From the NCBI GenBank assembly GCA_900290245.1, contig OKRB01000133.1, forward strand, positions 1 to 38,155: a DNA stretch of 38,155 bases. Reading direction: 5' to 3'. Below the pieces are notes generated by a model. It was not told the DNA's origin. It was given only the letters and a program-made list of their open reading frames with translations, and ran no database searches. The position numbers and the translations under genes were made by a program. The DNA is from Candidatus Sulfuritelmatomonas gaucii. GTDB taxonomy: Bacteria > Acidobacteriota > Terriglobia > Terriglobales > Acidobacteriaceae. The stretch's first letter is position 1, and every line of letters starts with the position of its first letter. This document shows positions 34,344-38,155 of the stretch, in pieces.

Positions 34344-34365
34344 TACAATAACTGTATTACAATAA
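34344..34365 (-). promoter_or_regulatory. AT-rich direct repeat, possible operator/promoter
   Basis: TACAATAA occurs at 34344-34351 and again at 34358-34365, 14 bp apart, directly upstream of the HTH/RHH pair. It could be an autoregulatory operator or overlap the promoter. Confidence 0.35.
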
Positions 34366-34509
34366 TTAGAGCGTGTCAAGGATTTTTTGAGAGCACGATA
34401 AATTCCATTCGATCAAAAGGCGACATCTTAAGCTCCTCTGCGGTTGGGGCATCCGTAATTTCCCCCATTTCCGTTAACTTTCGTCTATAGAGCGCGATAA
34501 TGCGCTGAA

Positions 34510-34833
34510 AGGTCGATCCAATCTCGGTTATTCCTCCTCCATCTCCGGGATCTTGCCAATTAACTGAATCCGGCTCTGTGGCCGCTTCGGGAGCCACGGC
34601 AACGATGGTGCACAAACAGGCGATGTACATCGGCGTCGGCAACGGTGACCCCAACTGCCACGAAAGCGACAAGGAGCCGCGCCGCTCGCTCTTTGACGGC
34701 CTCACCCAGGTCATCCTGCAATCGTCCAAAACAGCGGGCACAATCGTCATCGAAGCCACTGCAAGCCGGGGGGATCGCCCCAGCTAGGTTCACCATCACA
34801 ACCAAGCAGGTCCAGCTCCGCCCGCAACTCTGA
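34510..34833 (+). pseudogene. C-terminal fragment of a family-2 glycoside hydrolase, frameshifted
   Basis: The plus frame contains IGVGNGDPNCHESDK and RRSLFDGLTQVILQSS, the C-terminal beta domain seen in GH2 beta-galactosidase-like enzymes. After IVIEATAS the frame breaks within a run of six G (34768-34773); the next frame carries on as GGIAPARFTITTKQVQLRPQ to a stop at 34833. The catalytic domains are absent. The left limit is where the frame opens and is only approximate. Confidence 0.6.
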
Positions 34834-35254
34834 AGACACGATGGAGAATCTCCGCGATGGGAGAGTTGGCACCGGCCATCAGCAGCCGGGCCAAAGGGTC
34901 GGGCCCTCCCGCAGGCGAAGGATAATGACATTTTGGCCCGCTATGACTGGCACAGAATTTACCGGGCAGGCCTACGAAGGCTGTAAGTTTGCGCGATCAG
35001 ACAATTGTTTAGCTTGGAGAAAAACATAGCGAGTTCGATCTAAATGGATGTATATTTCTATTCACTCTAAAAGGGCCCCAAACCATCCCCCGACAATAGA
35101 CATACCTGGGTATCCGGCATTTCAGGTCTTCGGCAGCAGTAGTCGCGTGCTCCAGAGGCTGGGCAACAAACCTCAGCCGCCTTTGGATTATGCATTCGCG
35201 TCGCAAATGCGTCGCCGGAAGTGGCTTGCCGATCCTCAGGGAAAGGCTGGAAAC
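34834..35254. other. Leader region of the metallophosphoesterase gene
   Basis: About 420 bp without genes. An AT-rich part (about 35010-35070) may hold the promoter. The last 120 bases are GC-rich and can fold (GGCTG/CAGCC around 35157-35181). I could not match it to a known riboswitch. Confidence 0.4.
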
Positions 35255-38155
35255 ATGAGGCCGACAAGGGTGATCTGGTTGGTAGTTGGGTTAGTTGCAG
35301 TTACAACGTTCCCCACGTTGAGGGTGCGAGCGCAGGTCAGCTTTCCAGGGCCTGAGCTCCTGGGACGCCCCACGGACCATTCTGTAACGGTCAACGTTGC
35401 GGCTAACGCCGCCTTACAAGCGTACTTCGAATACGGCACACAGGCGGGGGGGCCATACACTCAAACGAGCCCTGCTTCGGGAGCTTCGAGCCCGGCTTCC
35501 GCGGCGGCCAACGTACCCCTGGTGATTGTGCTGGGAAACCTTGCCCCCGACACGCAATACTTTTACCGAATGATTTACAGGCAGACCGGCACGTCCACCT
35601 GGACCACGCGGCCCGAGCACACGTTCCATACCCAAAGAGCGCCCGGCGCCGGCTTTACGTTTACCGTCGGTTCCGATTCCCACATCAACATTGTTTTCGG
35701 TAGCCCATCGCTGTTCCAGCAGACCTTGCAGAACATCGCAGCTGAAAACCCTGACTTCTATATAGACCTGGGCGATACATTTGCGATGGATGGTGTGGCC
35801 ACTCAGACGCAAGCCAACAGCAACTACCTCAACATGCGGTCGTACTTTGGCTTGATCAGTCCTTCAGTGCCCATATTTCTTGCCTTGGGAAACCACGAGC
35901 AGGAGGAGGGATGGCATCTCGGCGACACCGGCGGCAATCTCGCGACCAGCCCGCCCGTCATGAGTGCGAACGCACGGAACCTCTACTACCTCAATCCCGA
36001 TCCGTTGCTCGATGCTTTTTATACAGGCAACACCGATGTCAGTTATCCCGAAATCACGGGTAGCAGCGACCACACGATTCAGGACTATTACGCGTGGACC
36101 TGGGGTGATGTACTGTTCGTGGTCATCGATCCCTACTGGTACACCCCGGTTAAGCCATACGCCGGAAACATAGGCGGAGGTGAGCCCGGCTATCCGACCG
36201 AGCCGCAGGATGCTGACAGATGGCGTTGGACACTTGGACAAAACCAGTATGGGTGGCTCGAACAGATGCTTGCGAATAGCACGGCCAAATACAGATTCAT
36301 CTTTGCCCACCAGGTATCCGGAGGCATGGACGACTACGGCCGCGGCGGCGCCAACGCTGTCCCTTTCGTCGAGTGGGGAGGATACGATACCGACGGAACG
36401 ACCTGGGGTTTCAACCAAGAAAGGTCGTTTGATGCTCCGGTTCACCAGTTGCTGGTCAAGTACAATGTCACCGCGTTCTTCCACGGCCACGACCACGAGT
36501 TCGCATACGAGAAACGCGATGGCGTTGTGTACCAGTTGGTCCCCATGGCCGCCGATGCCACATACGGCTACGGATTCGAGGACTATAGCGAATCGGACCC
36601 GTATACAATTCGCGTGCTCCCCAACTCGGGCCACCTTCGCGTAACGGTTTCGCCCACTGACGGTGTCACGGTCGATTATGTTCGGGCGTTCCTCGCCGGA
36701 GGCGGCACCAATGCTTCGGTCGCCTATTCGTATACCATCCCTCCATCCGGTGGAGGCGCGGGATCGCCAAGCATCAGCGCGACAGCGGGCACTCCGCAGA
36801 GCGCTCCGATCAACAGTGCATTCGCCGTCGCGCTCCAGGCCACGGTCCGCGATGCGAGCAACAATCCGGAGACTGGCGTTCCCGTGACGTTTGCTGCTCC
36901 CAGCAGCGGCGCCAGCGGAACGTTCGCGGGTTCCCCGACCGTGGCGACAGACGCGAGCGGTATCGCCACGGCCCCGGCCTTCACCGCGAATGGCACCGTC
37001 GGCAGCTATACCGTAACGGCCAGCACCGCTGGAGTCAGTAATCCGGCTGCCTTCCTCCTCACCAACAACTCAGGCTTGGCCACAATCACCAGTCCGGCGC
37101 CGGGCAGCACGTTGACCTCGGCTTCAACCACTTTCAATTGGAGCGCGGGATCGAGTGGAACGACGGGCTACTATCTTTGGATCGGCACATCGCCCGGAAC
37201 CGCCAATCTGGTCAACATCGGTCCTCTCAGTGGCACCAGCGCCACCGTGAATCTGCCGACCAACGGGGCCGTGATCTACGTCCGCCTCTGGACCTTCATC
37301 AACGGCGGCGCGACCCAGCTTTACAACGACTACACTTTCACCGAGTTCAGCGTTTCTGGGGGTGCAATCACCAGTCCGGCGCCGAGCAGTACGCTAACCT
37401 CGGCTTCGACCACTTTCAACTGGGGCGCAGGCTCCGGCGGCGCAGTTACCTACTATCTCTGGGTGGGCACATCGCTCGGCACCGCCAATCTGATCAACAT
37501 CGGGCCTCTGTCCAGCACCAGCACTACCGTGAATCTGCCAACCAACGGAGCCACAATCTACGTGCGGCTCTGGACGTTCATCGACGGCGGCACGACCCAG
37601 CTTCACAATGACTACACCTACACCGAGTTCGCTCCCGCTGCAGGTGCAATCACCAGTCCGTCAAACGGCAGCACACTGGCCTCGGCTTCAACCACCTTCA
37701 ACTGGAGCGCAGGCTCCGGTGGCACGCCTTCCTACTATCTCTGGGTCGGCACATCGCCCGGCACCGCCAATTTGGTCAACATCGGTCCTCTGTCTGGCAC
37801 CAGTACAACAGTGAATCTTCCCACTAACGGAGCCACGATCTACTTGCGCCTCTGGACGTTCCTCAACGGCGGCGCGACCCAACTTTCGAACGACTACACC
37901 TACACCGAGTACACCGTCTCCGCAGCCGCCATCACCAGTCCGACAAATGGCAGCACGCTGACCGGTGCTTCGACTACCTTCAACTGGAGTGCGGGCTCCG
38001 GTGGCACGATCACATACTACCTCTGGGTGGGAACATCAGCCGGCACCGCCAACCTGGTCAACATGGGTCCTATCTCCGGCACCAGCGCCACCGTGACCCT
38101 GCCCACCAGCGGAAACCCGGTTTACGTGCGCCTCTGGACGTTCATCAACGGCGGC
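35255..38155 (+). CDS. Secreted metallophosphoesterase with Ig-like and tandem repeat domains (3' end outside window)
   Basis: At least 967 residues; the frame is open to the window end. The layout is a signal peptide (about 1-27), a fibronectin-like domain as in purple acid phosphatases (about 30-130), and a calcineurin-like phosphoesterase domain (about 135-460) with metal motifs DSH (Asp141), GD (Asp174), GNHE (Asn213, His214), a further His in FAHQ, and GHDH (His412, His414). A bacterial Ig-like domain (about 505-610) follows, then 94-residue repeats from 611 onward. All metal ligands are present, so the enzyme should be active outside the cell on phosphate esters. The repeats likely bind surfaces or polysaccharide. 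The ATG at 35255 has GGAAAGG about 8 nt upstream. Third-position GC is higher in the repeats. Confidence 0.88.
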   Translation, partial: MRPTRVIWLVVGLVAVTTFPTLRVRAQVSFPGPELLGRPTDHSVTVNVAANAALQAYFEYGTQAGGPYTQTSPASGASSPASAAANVPLVIVLGNLAPDTQYFYRMIYRQTGTSTWTTRPEHTFHTQRAPGAGFTFTVGSDSHINIVFGSPSLFQQTLQNIAAENPDFYIDLGDTFAMDGVATQTQANSNYLNMRSYFGLISPSVPIFLALGNHEQEEGWHLGDTGGNLATSPPVMSANARNLYYLNPDPLLDAFYTGNTDVSYPEITGSSDHTIQDYYAWTWGDVLFVVIDPYWYTPVKPYAGNIGGGEPGYPTEPQDADRWRWTLGQNQYGWLEQMLANSTAKYRFIFAHQVSGGMDDYGRGGANAVPFVEWGGYDTDGTTWGFNQERSFDAPVHQLLVKYNVTAFFHGHDHEFAYEKRDGVVYQLVPMAADATYGYGFEDYSESDPYTIRVLPNSGHLRVTVSPTDGVTVDYVRAFLAGGGTNASVAYSYTIPPSGGGAGSPSISATAGTPQSAPINSAFAVALQATVRDASNNPETGVPVTFAAPSSGASGTFAGSPTVATDASGIATAPAFTANGTVGSYTVTASTAGVSNPAAFLLTNNSGLATITSPAPGSTLTSASTTFNWSAGSSGTTGYYLWIGTSPGTANLVNIGPLSGTSATVNLPTNGAVIYVRLWTFINGGATQLYNDYTFTEFSVSGGAITSPAPSSTLTSASTTFNWGAGSGGAVTYYLWVGTSLGTANLINIGPLSSTSTTVNLPTNGATIYVRLWTFIDGGTTQLHNDYTYTEFAPAAGAITSPSNGSTLASASTTFNWSAGSGGTPSYYLWVGTSPGTANLVNIGPLSGTSTTVNLPTNGATIYLRLWTFLNGGATQLSNDYTYTEYTVSAAAITSPTNGSTLTGASTTFNWSAGSGGTITYYLWVGTSAGTANLVNMGPISGTSATVTLPTSGNPVYVRLWTFINGG
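37085..38155 (+). repeat. Four tandem 282-bp coding repeats (fourth cut by window end)
   Basis: Units begin at 37085, 37367, 37649 and 37931, each exactly 282 bp, encoding a 94-residue module that opens with ITSP and contains YYLWVGTS, NLPTNG and RLWTF. Identity between units is high at DNA level, so the array grew by recent unequal recombination or is kept homogeneous. Confidence 0.93.

Noticed and set aside
34376..34558. Minus-strand frame ending AEELKMSPFDRMEFIVLSK
   Set aside because: It looks protein-like but has no start codon with a binding site and overlaps the glycosidase fragment on the other strand; left undecided.
35130..35254. Resemblance to a c-di-GMP (GEMM) riboswitch: GGCAACAAACC, then GTCGCAAATGC and GGCTTGCCGAT
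   Set aside because: The core GGGCAAACC and ACGCAAAGCC boxes are not matched exactly and there is no room for the second hairpin; a covariance-model scan would settle it.

Overview
The window looks like chromosomal DNA of a soil or sediment Acidobacteriota bacterium, most likely of the Terriglobia (Acidobacteriia) type. This rests on moderate GC, the family mix (exported VWA proteins, a small two-CxxC zinc-ribbon protein, tandem Usp, a DmsE/MtrB pair, a Tat-exported TIM-barrel protein) and many decayed gene fragments. It is inferred from remembered protein styles, not from a database search, and no rRNA or intact tRNA is present to confirm it.

Layout. 1-2.1 kb: the tail of an unknown gene, a 59-aa protein and a lipoprotein RNase T2. 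2.6-6.3 kb: a two-gene porin-cytochrome conduit, with a ten-heme periplasmic cytochrome followed by an MtrB/PioB outer-membrane barrel, suited to moving electrons across the outer membrane. 6.9-14.1 kb: a signalling block on the + strand. It holds a five-PAS GGDEF-EAL protein, a hybrid histidine kinase with two receiver domains, an HPt protein and a REC-GGDEF diguanylate cyclase. The last three together make a complete His-Asp-His-Asp phosphorelay ending in c-di-GMP synthesis. The block lies between two inverted copies of an identical 39-bp sequence, and a decayed tRNA 3' end lies beside the left copy.

14.1-15.7 kb is gene-poor and holds a frameshifted exported-protein gene and an older partial duplicate of its end. 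15.7-27.2 kb is an 11.5-kb co-directional block on the - strand. In transcription order it holds an exported rubrerythrin, a DUF2231 membrane protein, an NtrB/NtrC-like sigma54 two-component pair, a tandem Usp protein, a VWA protein, a frameshifted M48 metalloprotease, a zinc-ribbon protein, a P1B-type metal ATPase and a shortened AI-2E-family membrane protein. It reads as an envelope, metal and redox stress region. A divergent exported coiled-coil protein at 27.5 kb has a good sigma54-type promoter match.

28-35 kb is accessory DNA: a truncated IS110 transposase, an MFS carrier with a Tat-exported sugar-hydrolase-like protein, an AAA/DUF4143 ATPase, and then a gene graveyard. The graveyard contains an MBOAT (AlgI-like) acyltransferase broken into blocks of alternating strand, a tiny HTH/RHH gene pair, and a frameshifted C-terminus of a family-2 glycosidase. 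35.3 kb to the end holds the start of a large secreted metallophosphoesterase carrying at least four 94-residue tandem repeats; it runs off the window.

No CRISPR array, complete RNA gene or intact mobile element was seen. The features most worth following up are the phosphorelay island with its flanking repeats and fresh duplication, the MtrAB conduit, and the shattered MBOAT locus.
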